Assembly: GCA_022747635.1 (NCBI GenBank)
Contig: JAKTNV010000004.1
Coordinates: 90,773,552-90,837,551 of the forward strand
Source of the DNA: Hetaerina americana
Lineage: Eukaryota > Arthropoda > Insecta > Odonata > Calopterygidae
Direction of reading: 5' to 3'
Length of the DNA: 64,000 nucleotides
Within the stretch, counting starts at the first letter, position 1. Each line of letters begins with the position of its first letter. The notes below the pieces were generated by a model that saw only the letters and a program-made list of their open reading frames with translations, did no database searches and was not told the DNA's origin. A program made the position numbers and the translations under genes. Of the stretch, positions 63,050 to 64,000 are shown one piece after another.

Positions 63050-64000
63050 TATGAATCATTTTTGTCTCTTTCCCTTTTACGGGTAAAAATACCCTTCAAA
63101 TTCCCCCTTATTATGTTTGACTAATTTATTTTACCTCAATCCATTTAGTGTTATCTTTACTTTTTATCCTAATTTCCGTTTTTTCTCTTTAGTAAACAGC
63201 TCCTCGTCCTTTTTCATAATTTCCTCTAATGCCTGCCGATTCTCCTTTCTTGTTCTTCTTTTAAATGCTTCCAATTGCCATTTTCTAAGTCATCTTCCTT
63301 CTTCTATATTTTTTTAATCAAGTGCTACTTATAATTAATACTAAATTATGATTCGAGTCTGATTCCGCTTCCGGGACACTGCGTAAATTGACAACGGTAT
63401 TCTCAAAACTGTGCCTAACCATAATATAATCTATCTGATATCTTCCTGAATCCCCGGGAATGTTTCACGTATCCTACCCCTAACTAGCTATCTACGACTT
63501 TTGTGGGGTCTAAACCAAGTGTTGCTGATTATTAAACCCTGTCTTCAGCAGAAATCTACTGCTTCCTCTCTGCGGTCATTCCTCGTACCTAAACCGTATT
63601 CCCTCACCTCACCAAGATCCCTTACTTCGCCCGCCGGCGCATTAAAACCCCACATCACCATCAAATGCTTTCCCCCAGGAAAACCCGCGATTATTTCCTC
63701 TAACCGATCGTATTGCCCTATCGATCCTTTTCTCCTTATGACTGCAATAGCGTTTTTAACGTGATAGAATCACTCAATGGCCGTATCACTAGGATCAGAA
63801 GCCTTTAGAACCGCCTTACTAAGGAAAAAGTGCGCGGACTACCTTTCGTCAGATTCCTACCCTTCGACTAATGTGGCATGGGTGATCCTACCTGGAACAA
63901 AAGTCATTACTCCCGCCAGCACAGCTCTAGGGACTAATCCCGAAGTACCTTCCAACATAACACTCCCTTTGATAAATGCTATAGTATCCCTATTCTAGCA
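63050..64000 (-). mobile_element. LINE AP-endonuclease remnant, running off the window
   Basis: On the - strand, starting beyond 64000, one reads GLVPRAVLAGVMTFVPGR, a degenerate MVMWGFNAPAGEVRDLGE (the MGDFNARVG motif), then YGLGTRNDRREEAVDFC and GLIISNTWFRPHKSRR. After these come IDYIMVRHSFENTVVNLRSV (the QIDYI motif) and DSDSNHNLVL (the SDH-LL motif; His is kept, the preceding Asp replaced by Asn). An alpha-helical Lys/Arg-rich linker follows near 63200-63280. This is the order of the AP-endonuclease domain at the start of LINE ORF2. The key Asp of GDFN is changed and several stops occur, so it is inactive. Confidence 0.85.

Overview
This is a eukaryotic nuclear window, most likely from an arthropod and probably an insect. 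The evidence is the transposon content: mariner elements with the SETMAR/Mos1-type DNA-binding domain, several groups of degenerate non-LTR retrotransposons, a tRNA-like SINE candidate and long (TA)n microsatellites. The background is AT-rich and the open frames are short and non-conserved. I see no bacterial gene organisation, operon, CRISPR array, rRNA gene or convincing tRNA gene. Species cannot be decided from the sequence.

Nearly all of the window is intergenic or intronic. No complete host gene is visible. The best protein-coding candidate is a 3'-terminal exon on the + strand (8196-8548). It has a clean acceptor site, a 117-codon acidic/Gly-Ser reading frame and several downstream AATAAA signals. 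It lies inside a 1974-bp segment that is tandemly duplicated (7867-9840 and 9925-11898). I found only one base difference between the copies, and the junction carries an 84-bp insertion. Each copy also contains a mariner element; the first lost its right end at the duplication breakpoint, so the mariner insertion predates the duplication. A weaker terminal-exon candidate is on the - strand at 23830-24017, and a candidate promoter with first exon is at 2772-2950.

Layout: 1-7866 holds unassigned DNA with GC-rich, purine-rich islands. 7867-12057 is the tandem duplication with two mariner copies. 12600-13350 holds AT microsatellites and palindromes. 14050-14250 is a SINE candidate, 15415-15530 a small inverted-repeat element, and 16709-17603 an old, internally deleted mariner of another family. 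22545-31745 is rich in remnants of a CR1/Jockey-group LINE. 36470-41110 holds more LINE remnants of two groups and a GC-rich island. 44005-44757 is a third, complete-ended copy of the young mariner. 46600-48000 is a LINE with a recognisable reverse transcriptase. 58680-59800 and 62030-62880 are strongly strand-asymmetric GC-rich blocks. 63050-64000 is the AP-endonuclease part of a LINE that runs off the window.

Themes: (1) a very young non-autonomous mariner family in which all copies keep the DNA-binding domain and lack the catalytic core; (2) a LINE lineage whose copies end in a similar GC-rich stem-loop; (3) a recent tandem duplication of a putative terminal exon. I did not find a convincing new multi-gene system.
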